Below, in pieces: positions 11,377-24,400 of a stretch of DNA of 64,000 nucleotides; positions within the stretch are counted from its first letter, which is position 1; every line of letters begins with the position of its first letter. The position numbers and the translations under genes are program-made. Below the pieces are notes generated by a model. That model was not told the DNA's origin and did not search any database. It was given only the letters and a program-made list of their open reading frames with translations. The stretch comes from Nyssa sinensis (Eukaryota > Streptophyta > Magnoliopsida > Cornales > Nyssaceae), in assembly GCA_008638375.1 (NCBI GenBank), contig CM018038.1, positions 28,308,753-28,372,752 on the forward strand, in the 5' to 3' direction.

Positions 11377-11885
11377 AACAGTTCGTTTGGACAAGTAGGA
11401 GGGAAAGAAAAGGAGATGAGAGTATTAGTTACGAGGGAAAGGAAAGGAATGGAAAGGAGAGGGTAATCCCTCATTTATGTTTGGATAACTAATGAAAGGA
11501 AAGGAGAGGTAATCCTTTCATCTTGTTTGGGAATCATAAAGGAGAGAAAGGAAAAGAAAGAATTTTATATTATTTTACTATTATACACAAATAATGTGTG
11601 TTTGGATGCTCTAGGATAGAGGTGTCATTTTTATTTTGTCTTTTATAATTTTAAAGGATAATATTGGTATTATTAAATATTCATTAAATCATTCTTTCCT
11701 TTCCCTCCGTTTCCATCCACTTTTGGAGGGATAACAAAATTGTTAAAATGGGGATTAAGCTCTCCCTCCCTTTCCCTCTCTTTTCCTCCCTTTCCTTCCT
11801 AATTTTTAAAACAAACATGATATAAGCTCTCCTTCCTTATCCTTCCCTTCCCTTTCTTTCCAATTCCTTCCATCCAAACATAGTA
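11377..11885. mobile_element. PIF/Harbinger-like (Tourist-type) MITE, probable
   Basis: The left end reads GTTCGTTTGGACAAGTAGG and the right end GGAAGG..inverted, CCATCCAAACATAGTA, giving approximate inverted repeats around GTTTGGA. Purine-rich (GGAAAGGA) left arm and pyrimidine-rich (TTTCCTTCC) right arm can pair. No ORF. TTA/TAA at both boundaries fits a 3-bp TSD but is too short to prove. Confidence 0.55.
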
Positions 11886-11899
11886 TAAGTCAAATTTTT

Positions 11900-13172
11900 T
11901 TATTTATTAACTATCCCACTTCTATTCCTTTTTTATTTAGAGCCAAGCCAACTGCTAACGTGGATTATATTGATATCCCTACTAAACCCTTTCCCTTTTT
12001 ACTACTTTTTTTTTTTTAAAATAAAACTCTTATTTATTTATTTATTTTATTAGTCACAACTTATTTCGAATTGTCATTTTCTAGTCAGCCACTAACATAT
12101 CAAGATTGCATAGATAAGAAAATTGAAACGTTGGCTTTTTCATACAACATCTTATAAATTGTGATTAGAAATGAATCATTTTTTTATTTGGATTAATAAA
12201 AGATTGAGAACACCAACTTGTTAAAGAGTCGTTGTGTTGAACGGACAAAGAGAAGCTGACTAATGTCTTGTTAGATCCATATCCACTTAATCAGATAAAT
12301 ACGAATACTATAATCCATCATTTTTTTTTTGTTTTTTAATTATTTTCTTGCCATGATTTGACAAATCTGACCCCCCCCCCCCCTATATAACCTCAATTGA
12401 ATTTAAGGACTGTATTATCATATACACCCATTTAACTAAATACAATTTATATAATCAAACTTAAATAGTTGAACAAAACATTGTTTAGTCGAATTGAAAT
12501 TTAATCAAAACTTTTGTCTGCTTGTAGAAGATATATATATATATGTTCGCTAAATGTACTTGGTTGTTTGGCTTATAAATAAGGTTTGTATTGATTGTTT
12601 TACAGAGCTTGTTTTGTTGTTTGATTTTTATTTTTATTTTTTTAATCCGAGGGTTAACCTCTCTAGGTTAGCTCTTGCTCTTTGGGCTTCCCCATCAGTT
12701 TCTTCTTCTTGATTAATAAAGCTTCTTGCTTACCCAATTTTTAAAAGAAAAAACTCAGGAAAGAAACACAAGTTACTCTTCAGCACAAAAATTGCAATCC
12801 ACATCTGTTCTTACAATTTTTTCAGGAACATTGCTGAGGATTAACCTTGGAAACTAGAATATAAAGCTAAGGCTCAAGAATGTCAGTACAGTGAGTATTA
12901 CATACATAAATACAGAATATATACGTTTTAAACCCTATTCATAGCTAACCTCGAAACTCTAAGCTCTAACCTCTCCTTTAGAAAGAGACTCCGATGCCAC
13001 AGCCACAGGGACTTCGGCTTGTCAATGACATTTGTCTAATATCTTTAAGGAAATCAAAGCCTATATTATGTTTTATGCCTAGGATGCTCACATATCAGCC
13101 ACCTTGGTTAGAAGATCCCCAAGTAATCAATGTATGAACAGTTTATCTATCAAAGATTATTCTTATTTCTCC

Positions 13173-13203
<31 letters not shown>

Positions 13204-14082
13204 AAAGAATAAATAAATAATTCATATGCAGTTTGGAACCACTAAATTCAGATTCATAGCGTCAAGAAACAATGCCTAAGATCTCATTCTATTTCATCCA
13301 CTCCAACCACACTAGAAAGATAGAGAAATTTGTTTCCCCATCATGAGTAGTACATAAGAACTTAGAACTTTTTAATTAATAAATTACATTCCATCCACAG
13401 GAATGTCACCTAGAATCCACCATTTAGCACCCATCCAGAAAGCCAGCAGTTATTCAGGAAAAATAACAACAACAAAGTAATCATAACAATACTGAACAAT
13501 TTTGAACATGAGATGAGAGGGCATAGCACCTAATCCAAACGCAGATTTGGACAATATTACACCTCATTACACGCTACATAATTCAATCCTCCTCCCTTCA
13601 GATTATAGTAATCGCGGCAGATGACAAACTCTAGAAAATCATGCATCTAAATGAACTAGTTTTCTATGTACACAAAATACTAACACAACTCGAGAGATTC
13701 AGAGAGGACCAATACGCAGTGACACCACAAACTCAATCGTTTCCAATTGAGGTCCCCGCAGCATCCATAAAGTTTAAAAGGGTTTTTAAAGTAGGGCAAA
13801 CAAAAAAGGAAGAAAGAAAATAAGGTTAAAGGACGACAAAATCAAACCATCCTAAACCAGAGAGAAACAATGGCAATTTTCTTCCTTTCTCGATGGGTGA
13901 ATTAAAAATATCTTACCATCGAAGACCTGACAATCCCTCCACTCATATTTACTCTGAAATGACACTATACTGAGTCAATGGCACATGGAAAAAAGTTGCA
14001 GCATGTATAAAGCATGTCATTAGACAGCAATACGAATAAACAAATAAAAAAAATACTGGTCTTCACCAGCAAAATATCCAAT

Positions 14083-14085
<3 letters not shown>
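11900..14085. other. Intergenic DNA between the two genes, low-complexity tracts
   Basis: No gene found. 12590-12740 looks like a plus-strand LINE 3' end (TTGGGCTTCC..., T-rich, AATAAAGC) but is short. A long C-run followed by an A-run lies near 13173-13205. The stretch 13600-13830 is open for about 60 codons but has no recognisable protein and may be part of the downstream region of the PHD gene. Confidence 0.45.

Positions 14086-14127
<42 letters not shown>
14086..14127. repeat. (CT)21 microsatellite
   Basis: An uninterrupted CT dinucleotide tract of 42 bp, about 670 bp past the PHD gene stop codon on the minus strand. Confidence 0.97.
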
Positions 14128-14129
<2 letters not shown>

Positions 14130-14798
14130 TTTTGGGTGGGGGTGGGGAGAGAGATTTCATTGAAATCAATTAAAGCAGGTTACAATGAGTACAAAACGCA
14201 GAACAAACAAGAGCCACAGCTGAAAGTTCACCAAAGGAGAAACAATCACAATAACCCATGATAGTGTCAGTGAACCAGTAAAATGAAAGTGAGTTGAGCA
14301 GGACCAGTCAAGTTGCTAGCATTTTGACAAATAATTAAATGCTCTTTATCAATCTGATGCTGCAAACAATTGTGGGTTGACATTGTAAGAATATATACAC
14401 CGACTTTACAAAGCCTGCACAGTAGGCAATACCTTCTAACTCCCTATACGAGTACAAGAAGCAGAACTTCTGTTTTACCCTTCCACCAGGAAAAACAAGC
14501 ATCAAGATTAAACGATTTGGGCCACTTGAAAATACATGCAATGGTAACAAACCTTCACTCACTGTACAGTTTGCTTTGGCAATGAATATACAACAATGAG
14601 CCAAAACTTCTTGCCTGGATCAGAATGACCCACCAATAAGGTTGCACTGGTAGGGACCCCATCTTGGCATGAAATTCACCTCTCTTTTACTATGTAATCA
14701 GGAAAACCCTGCAGCGACGAGGCAGAAAACATGTATCCGGGGATAGTTGGTGGTGGTCCAACAAAGTAATCAAAATTCCAAAAGGATATGCCCTAGGT

Positions 14799-15481
14799 CT
14801 ACCCATCACGTCCCAATGGTTCTCTAGAACATGCATCCTGGATTGTCTCCTTCTCCTTTGAAAGGCATCGAATAGGAACATAAACAAACCCTTTAGGTAA
14901 TCTCTGATTCTTCATAGATGCTTGATCTGATGTCATAACCAGCTCCTTTTCAAATGTTTCAGTATGCTGTGTTATTTATATGCACCAGTAGGCATTTTCA
15001 TTTAGAGAGAAATGTTTAATTAAATAAACACGAGTTTCAATTGAAGAAAAGAATCAGAGAAAACATAATTTTATACCTTTCTAGATTTTGACCTCCTTTC
15101 CCCATCATCCGAAAGATTCTGAGACACAACAGATGAAGGTCTATGCGGTATTTGCTTCCCAGAAAACAATGCCCTCTCCACCGGTTTTTGCATAAAAAGG
15201 TGTTGGGATGTGGAGCTGTCATCTGTCTTCTGGTCATTGTCCATTGAGATAGGAAACTTAATATGATGTTTACGTGAAACAGTGCTGTCTACAGTTATGT
15301 CATCTGATCTTTGGATTGCTTCACTGCCTGATCTGTAATCATCTGTGTGCCCTTTAAGGGAGGTTGTAGCTGATTCTGAACTAACATCAGGTGCGAAGAA
15401 AGGACTATGAACTAGAGCAGACAAAGCAACAGTGTCTCGATTTGAAGCAAGTATGTCGTGTGAGCAAAGAACCAATTCACG
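14799..15481 (-). CDS. Exons 17-18 of the PHD gene: C-terminus and stop
   Basis: Exon 17 (15481-15077) starts [20 protein letters not shown] and continues through a Ser/Asp-rich tail to KSRK. Intron 17 is 110 nt. Exon 18 (14966-14799) codes [16 protein letters not shown] and ends GRDG with a TAG stop at 14801-14799. Phases agree, and the KGFVYVPI..L motif is a recognisable C-terminal end in this family. No clear AATAAA is visible in the following 500 bases, so the 3'UTR end is unknown. Confidence 0.88.
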
Positions 15482-18400
15482 CTGCAACATTCACAAGCAA
15501 ATTTGTTAAAAAAAATTTATACCATACGATGCTAATGAACATCAAAATCCAATGAACTGAAGAGTCAAACAGTAGAACAAGTGCTGGCAACAGGAACACA
15601 CACACGGGGAGAAGGGAAAAAGAGGGGGGAGGTTGCATGTAACAAAGAGACTTAACAAAAACATGAATAATTTGTCATGACACCACATCTTTGTTTTTAG
15701 GTAATCAGTTACCAATAAGGTTTGTTAACCAGGACACTGTCGGAGAAGCATGCCTGGGTCCCACAACCCCCCCGGCCCCAACCCACCCCTGCGAGAGAGA
15801 GGGAGGGAGAAGGGGGGGGGGGGGGGGGCAGCAAATATAAATGAATTCGCACACCATCCTCACCATGAAAATCGTGTTAAACCAAAAGGAAGCATGCCTG
15901 GATCCACCCCACCCATCTGGGAGAGAGAGAGGGGGGGCAAATATAAACGAATTCGCACGCCATCCTCACCAAGAAAATCGTGCAAAACCAAAAGGGTCAA
16001 CATGAATGCTTCATAAAATATACTTGGACCACTTGGTAGAGTCCAAGTAATAAGTACCATTAAACAATATAACCATTTAATACAGAACAGTAGATAAAGT
16101 GGTTCTGAATCATATTACCATCCCAACCACAATTACCAACAAGCTCTAGCTTGGTTGAGGTTTCAAGTCCACTTAAGAAGCAAAGTCGTGTGTGTGAGTG
16201 TATGAGAGAGAGATTTACTTTTTCTTATAAAAAAATTGATCATCCCAACCATTTATCTCTGGTCATTAATAATTGACAGCCTATGAAGCATGGACACTCT
16301 ATTTTGCCTGATGTATCAATGTCGAACACGTGAAAAAAGAGTATTCAATTTTTTTGAATTTCACATGTCCCGAACATCCCTGGGGGGTGGGGTCATATAG
16401 GTGCAAATTGTAGCCATGCATGGTATTTCTCTTTGAATTTCCATCAATCGAAAAGGTGCAGAGTTTGATGGCGGAAGAATTGGGAACTTGAAGGACAACT
16501 AGTCTTCTTGGATTGGTGGACCGCTGCTGGGCGTTCTAATAGAGAAGGCTTTGAACCCTCGGAGACATGGGTTCAATTCGTCGGAGTAACGAGATTTATA
16601 AAACCTTTAGAGATAAAAGTGATGGTTTCAGGATGGTGGACGAGGATACGAGGAAGAGAACCCACCTTTGACAAGCAAGAATTTTTGTTGCAACGTCTAG
16701 ACAAACTTTGATGGTGATGGTCAAGGTTGTGGTGGGTTCATGGCAATTTGAAGTATCAGTCTAGGCTTATAGAGATCCATATTTTTCAGTAATGGTGAAA
16801 ATTGTAGAAGGAAACCCTTAAAATTTCGTCGGAGAAGACGGTCGTGTAGGAGATTTGAGAAACCGCGAGGGGCACGCGCATCATAGGGTAGAATGAAAGA
16901 TCCTACAGGGATATCTGTGGGGGTTGAATGAGAAGCAAACGCGCTGCAGTGCAAGATGGGATAGAATTTCAAATTTGAACTGGTGCTAGATGGGCCGTTC
17001 GCAGATGGGCCCTATTAATTCAACTGCTACCAATGAAGCTACTATTGGGCTAGGCCTGAGAAGTTTAGCGCAAATGGCCAATGTTGGAATGGGTCAGGAG
17101 TGGAGTAGGCCCAAGAGGGTGGCAAGGAGACCAATCAAACATGAGCCCAATTTCGCCACAACTGTTTTGTGGGTCTTAATACTAGTACAAATTTAGGCTG
17201 CAATAATAAACAAGCTCAGGTTCGCTCAAACGTTTAAATTCTAATCCCAACATATGAGAATGAAGCAACACATTTGGCCAAAATTAAGGAAGCACAAAAA
17301 GAAGCCTGATCGGGTATGAAATTTAGAAATATGGTGTAGACGAGAGATATTTGATGAAGAAAAAGGTAATTGAAAGTGTAAGGAGGAGTATGAAAGCCTA
17401 GAGGGGATGCTCCAAATAAGATTATTTGGAGGAAGAATGGCAGCAAAAAGTTTACAGTTAGATCCTACAAGAAGGATTTGGATAGGACAGAGAATGGAAT
17501 TTTCCATGGAATGCTGTTTGGTGTACCAAAGCTCCCCGTCGCTAATCCTACAAGAAGGATTTGGCTAATCCCAACATATGAGAATGAAGCAACACATTTC
17601 GCCAAACTTAAGGAAGCCCAAAGAGAAGCATGATCGGGTATGAAATTTAGAAATATGGTGTAGACAAAAGATATTTGATGAAGAAAAAGGTGACTGAAAG
17701 TGTAAGGAGGAGTATGAAAGGCTAGAGGGGATGCTCCAAATAAGATTCTTTGGAGGAAGGATGGCAGCAAAAAGTTTACAGTTAGATCCTACAAGAAGGA
17801 TTTGGCTAGGACAGAGAATGGAATTTTCCATGGAATGCTGTTTGGTGTACCAAAGCTCCCCGTAAAGGCGGTTTTTTTGTTTGATTTATAGTTTGGGGAG
17901 CAGTCTTAACCATGGATAATCTTAAGAAGAGAGGATTGAATTTAGCGGGGAGATACAGTGTGTTTAGAGGAGGACGAGTCTATTTGCAATCTCTTCCTTC
18001 ATTACTCCTTCGTGAAGGATTTTGAAATTATTTTTTTTGGGTCGTGTAGGGTTGTCAACCTCGGTGACAGATTTTTTGAGAGGGTGGAGTGGGGGATATG
18101 GTAAGAAGAGAGAGAGGATAGTGTGGATAATAATGCCTATTTACTTGTTTAGGTGTATATAAAAGGAAAGAAATCGAGAGATTTTTGAAGAGGAAATGAA
18201 GTCTTTTTGTAGATTTATAGATACAAGGTTTTACACTTTTGGGTTATAAAGGCATCTCCAGGCGAGTATATAATTTTGTTGACTTTTTAGAAAATATGAG
18301 ACTAATTTTTTTATTCTCTTCTTTTTTCTTTTTTTTTCTTTTTTTGTAAATGGGTGCATTAGGTGCCATTTATACAGTACTCTTATCAAAAAAAATAAAA

Positions 18401-21400
18401 ATTATGCCACATTATCCACAACACCTACTACCCCAAAAATTGTGCGCACAAAAAATGAGAACTGATGGCACCTACCCACAATTTTATTAGCAATGAGGAA
18501 CTAAACTGATGGAAACTGACTAAAAAGAACAAATTCATGCAAGATAAACAACAAGCCCTGTAGGGGCAGCCTGACCTTGTAGTGAAACATAATAAAACAA
18601 TTTAATTTTTTATTGAGCATCTAATGATGCTGACCAAACAATAGAGCAAATGAAATCACGTGAGGTAAAGAGAAAGAACATAGTAGGAGCCAAGTGGCAC
18701 ACACACACACATATACATATGATTAGGTATCTTATGATGATGACCAAAGAACAAAAGCAAACAATGTATCGACTATCAGCAACCAACCACAGCTTGAAGA
18801 GCATAAAGCAAACCCTCTAGTTAGGGAGAAGCAATGATATAGTCTCTGGAGTTTTTTCATTACAGAAGCTTGTTTCAATTTGTAAGTCATTTTTCCAGTC
18901 TTCAAACTTGGGCATATCCCTATCTACGAATCTGTATATATAATAGTAATATATAAATATACAGAAGGCCTTGTAGTGTTCTTCACAACAGTGAATTCCA
19001 GTCGGACCGAAATATTTTTTTTTACACATTACCGTCTTGGAAACTTCTAATTAATGGAAAACTCCTTCTAACTTTGAAAACTTTTAATTATATAATATAG
19101 TCAATGCAAGACCCACATGTTACAGAGAACTTCTACAATTAAGGAGAACTTCTATCAATTAAGGAGACTTCTAATAGGATACACTTCTAATTTTCACCTC
19201 CATAATCCATATTATTACTTGATTAACTTCTCCTGCTAACAAAGCCTTTCAATTAGTTAGCCACTTCAATTCAGAAGACTTCTAATAAAATTATATAACT
19301 TGGGTTGAGTTCTAATAAAATCACATAGCTTATGGTGATAGAATTCTCAAATCCATTAATTATTTCCTTATATTTCCTTTCCTACTTTTCTCCAAAAATT
19401 TCTCTTCTTCCTCCTACCACTTCCACCCATAGCAACAAGAAATGAGAGAAGAAGCGCAGCAGGAGGATTTGCCTCTTCAGTCCATAGACTTTGGATTATC
19501 AATATTTTTCAAGCCTGGCATGCTGCAAAAGTTCTTTTCCTTTTGAGAAATATACTTTTGGTTCCAATTTTTGATTGCATGTTAACTGCTCTTTTGATAT
19601 TATGCATATATAAATATTTATATATGCACACATGTAATTTTCAGTTCTAATTTCTATACAAATTTTATTATATCATAACCTTCTTTCATGTTGTCAGTAG
19701 AATCACTTATTTTCGCATTCAACTTTATCTTGATGTTGTCAAAATTATATTATATATGCTAAGGTGCGAAAGAAAGATCTTTAACAAACTGCACAACTAA
19801 CATAATTTCCCTAGTTAGAAATCCCATCTTGGTTCTGTTGGCTTCCTAAAATCCCATCATTTGAAGCTTCTGACTGTCTGAAAAAATGTTACCACGGATT
19901 GTTATGGCACGCGGAACGGGAATGGGATCGCAATAGTTTGGAAGAAAGTAGAGTTATGCTTGCCCAGATTGGAGACAACTTTTGAGGTATTGAACGAGGC
20001 GGATGAGCTCTTTCAGCTCATTGAAAGGGGTCCAGGTGTGGTCAGGAAGCTATGGGTGCTACGTGGGGAGTTGGAATGGGTTTGCAATACCCTGGAGACT
20101 CATTCAATGGGCAACAGAAGAGTAGTCTTCCCTATTGGGGTGCATGGAAAACACAGAAGTCTAATACTGTGGAAGGGCTCAAATCATCGAGGAAATTTCC
20201 TACGAATGGAAGGACGATCGCAGAAGGGAATACGGTCTCTAATTCTGCCGGAGGATCTTGAGAAAGGAGGATGGGCATTTTATGCTCAGGCTTTTAGAAA
20301 GTTACGTATATCCATGCCACAAAGCCACAAGCACAATCAGGGGTCTTATTTGGAAGTCAGTAGAATAGGCGACTGGCCTTCGGAGCCCATTCTAGTGGAA
20401 CCAAAATCTGCTAATGCGCCGGAAGACTTTGAGGTGCGACTGGGTTCTTGTGGTAGCCGTCTGAAATATCTCCGACGATGCCTAATTGGCAGAATCGGTG
20501 ATCTGGCTACTCCAGTCCCAGACAAGACGAAGCTACTGAGGTGGGCACTCAAAAACTGGGGGATACACGCCGGGCTGAATGTGCTTGATTTGAACGGTGC
20601 CTAGTTCCTCTTCGAGCTACCGTCGAAAGAAGAGGCCAGAAGAATTCTCCACAGCTACTCATGGACTTTTGAGGGGCTGGCAGTGACTCTTAAGCCGTGG
20701 TCCCCGTCAGGGTGTTGCTCGGAGATGTCGGACAATGGGTTAAGGTGGATTCGGATTATGGGTCTTCCCGCTTTCCTGTGGAGTATGAATTTGTTTCGAG
20801 CATTGGGGGATCGATGTGGCCATTTTATTACAGCGGACCGGGATACGGCCAAACGCCGACATTTGAGGTGGGCTAGGATTCAGGTCAGAGGAAGCTCGGA
20901 GAATATCCCTGCATCTTTCACCATTAAGTGTGGGCAATGGAGCTTCTCTCTTCCGATCTGGTCGGAAAGTGGTCCGATATGTGTCGATGATGGCTCTTAG
21001 CTGTCGGCGATGCAACGGCACATAGGGACGACAGAGAAAGAGAGAGGGGAGACCACGCGCCGGGAGCGCGCCTGAGGTCTCAAACTCAGGCTGTTAGGAC
21101 AGGGATGACAAGGATGACAGGGCAGCGTCCTGCTACACGCAAGCGTCCTGCTTCACGCAAGCGTCTTCCATCTTTCAATTCCTTTCCGAAGGATGATCGA
21201 ACGGCTGGTATAGGAAAGATCCTTCTAAATCCTGTGAGACCATCGGGTTATAATTTCACCCCTGCGCAGGCGCTTCATGTTGGGCCACTTGGATTGGGCC
21301 TTCTTCAACAGAACGGAGGAACTCAAAGTGGACCGACGCTCCGTGTTGGGCCACAGGGCTTGGGCCTGCTTCATCAGAACGGTGGACATAAAGGGAGACC

Positions 21401-24400
21401 GGGCCACTTGCTCAGGGCTGGGAGGTACCCAACGAAAGGTCGGTTTAAAGAAAAGAATCATTGGGCCCAATTTAAAGGCGTTAATATGGGATGGGGAGGA
21501 GCGGCCCAACCTGCTATGTCTAAGCCCATTTCGGGTGGCCATTTTCTAGAGCCCAGGACGGGGCGCTACCCACTTAATGATTCTATAAAGTCTCCCATTT
21601 ACCAAGCCACGTCAATCGCCGTTCGTGAAAGGAGCAGTAGAGAGGTCTATGAGTTAGCCTCTGAAGCAGCAACAGCGAAGGCAGAGATGGCGTGAAAGGA
21701 AAATCCAAGGAGAAAGAACATCCGGCAGCGCACTCAGGTAATTCTTCAGAGGGGCAACACTCAGACCATAGCAGTTTGGTAGATGAGGGTGAATTCCTAT
21801 AATATTTGGAGAGCAGCTTTTGCAAGGAGATCCTTCACTCTGATTCACTAGCAGAGAGTTCCTTTGCAGCAGAAGTTGAGCTGGCCGCTACTCATGTCAT
21901 GACAAACTGCCCAATCGTTCAGGGGGGGGACATGGTGTTGCGGCAGCAGAAAATTGATCAGGGAGGGGGACTTGGTGTTGCGGCAGCAGGAAGTTAATCA
22001 GGGGGGGGGGGGGGGGACCTTGTGTTGCGGCAGCGGGAAGTTGATCAGGGGGGGGACCTGGTGTTGCGGCTGCAGGAAGTTGATCAGGGGGGGGACCTGG
22101 TGTTGCGGCAGCAGGAAATTGATCAGGGGGTGGAAATTTGTAACCCATTGGCAGTTGTGCTGCCGGAAGGATACACTAACAATCTGTCTCAGAATGGAGG
22201 GGAGTACCCAACTGATCTTCTCTGCCATCAGCAGAGATAATCTGATGAATGGGTTCTCAGGAAATTGGGGAAGGTTAGTAAGTTGCTAGGGGTACCATGT
22301 GTAGGTTTTGAGGATCAACTGATGGCATTATTCAGAGATATTGTCATGTGCAATGCTAGACCCTGTTCAAAGTAATGTATTGGAAAAAGATAGGGCGAAA
22401 AAATCAGTGAAAAAGCTGCAGAGAGTTATGAAAGAGTTGTCTTGTACGGTCAACTATGGGGGCAGTAAATCAGGCAGGGGGCCTTGGTAGAAGGCAATGA
22501 TAGACTTTAACCAACCTTTTTATGAATCTAAAACTTTTGTCTTAGAATATGAGGGGTTTAAATGACCTGGATAAGCGCGCAATTATCAAAGGTTTAGTGC
22601 GGGAATGGAAGCCATCGGTCATCAGTCTTCAGGAAACCAAAGTGGAAAGCATCTCGAGGAGTCTTGTCCGATCCATCTGGGGTTCTAAGTGGACCAAGTG
22701 GGTTGCTTTGAATGCTCGGGGAACTGCTGGAGGTATTTTGGTGGCCTGAGTTTCCAGAGTGGTTACTTGTATAGATCACAGAGTGGGCGAATTCTCTATT
22801 TCTTGCAAATTTAGTTTGACCCACAATTCTATGGTTTGGGGCTTTTGTGGTGTGTATGGGCCAGTTATTGATGGGGCTAGAAGTAGTTTCTGGGAGGAGT
22901 TGCAGACTACGCTTCTCTCGTGGCACATCCCATGGTGCTTAGGGGGGGATTTTAATGTTGTAAGGAGTCCGGATGAGAGGGCTGGCAATGGGAGGTTGAC
23001 CTCGGCTATGCGGACCTTCAATGAGTTTATAAATTCTCAGAGTCTTATGGATTTGCCATTGGAGGGAGGAAGATTTACCTGGTTCAGAGGAGATAATCAG
23101 TTAGCTCAGTCTAGATTGGACAGATTCCTGGTGTCGCCCCATTGGGAGGATCACCTCCCCGGTATCTCCCAACAGTGTCTTCCACTGGCCTTGTTCTGAC
23201 CATCATCCGATCATGTTGTCTTGTGGGGATCTAAGTGTTGGGAAAAGCCCGTTTAGATTTGAAAACATGTGGCTTGAAAGTGACGAGTTTGTAGAGCTGG
23301 TGAGAATTTGGTAGGAGACTTATGATGTGTCCGGGTCCCCGAGTTACTGCATTGCCCGAAAGCTGAAACTCCTTAAAGAAGACCTCAAAAAATGGAATAG
23401 AGAGGTCTTTGATCTTATCCAAGAAAGAAAGCAGAGTATTCTGAATAATCTGCTGGATTTGGACAAGGCAGAGCAGATGGGTTCCATTTCAGTTGCCCAA
23501 AGGGTGGAAAGAGAAGGCCTAAAGGGGCAAATTGGTCAGATCCTCAAGATGGAGGAAATCTCATGGAGGCAGAAATCTTAGGCTATCTAGCTTAAAGAAG
23601 GAGACCGCAACACAAAGTTCTTTCACAGGATAACCTCATCTCACTATAGGAAGAACAGAATTTCCTCCATTGTTATTGACGATCGTGTTCTCACAAAGGA
23701 GGAGCCAATTAGAAGGAGTATAGTTGATTACTTCTCTACTCTTTACTCAGAGCCGCGAGGTTGGAGACCAGGAGTGGAGGACATCATTTTGAACAGTTTG
23801 AACGGGGAAGAAGCCACTAGCCTGGAGTCCCCTTTCTTGGAGGAGGAAGCGGAGAGAGCCTTAGAGGCGTGTAACGAGGATAAAGCTCCAGGCCCGGACG
23901 GGTTTTCTATGGCCTTTTTTAAAAAATGTTGGATTGTTCTGAAAGCCGATATGGTGGCAGTGTTTGAGAGTTTCCATAAAGAGAGGGGCTTTGAACGAAG
24001 CCTCAATGCTTCTTTCATTGCCCTCATCCCTAAGAAGGAGGGTGTGGCCTGCATTAAAGACTTTCGCCCCATTAGCCTAATAAGCAGTGTTTATAAGCTA
24101 ATCGCTAAGGTTCTTTCCTTAAGATTAAAGAAGGTTATGGGCAGTATTATTTCGCCTAGCCAAAATGCTTTCGTAGAGGGGAGAAATTCTGGATGCGACT
24201 CTTATTGCTAATGAATGTATTGACTTTAGACTCAAACAAAAAAGGAAAGGGCTGGTCTGTAAGTTGGATATTGAGAAGGCATTTGATCATGTTAACTGGA
24301 GATTCTTGCTGGGAATGTTGGCAAAAATGGGTTTTGGGGACGTGTGGAGGAGGTGGATCCTGTCGTGTATTTCCACTGTTTCTTTCTCGGTCCTCGTTAA

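Noticed and set aside
15750..16016. 88-codon plus-strand open frame rich in Pro/Gly/Arg
   Set aside because: Caused by G-runs and GA repeats in a tandem duplication; no recognisable protein and antisense intronic or intergenic location.
21225..22228. Minus-strand frames with repeated Pro-rich motifs
   Set aside because: Shadow of the LINE ORF1 and of its 41-bp minisatellite.
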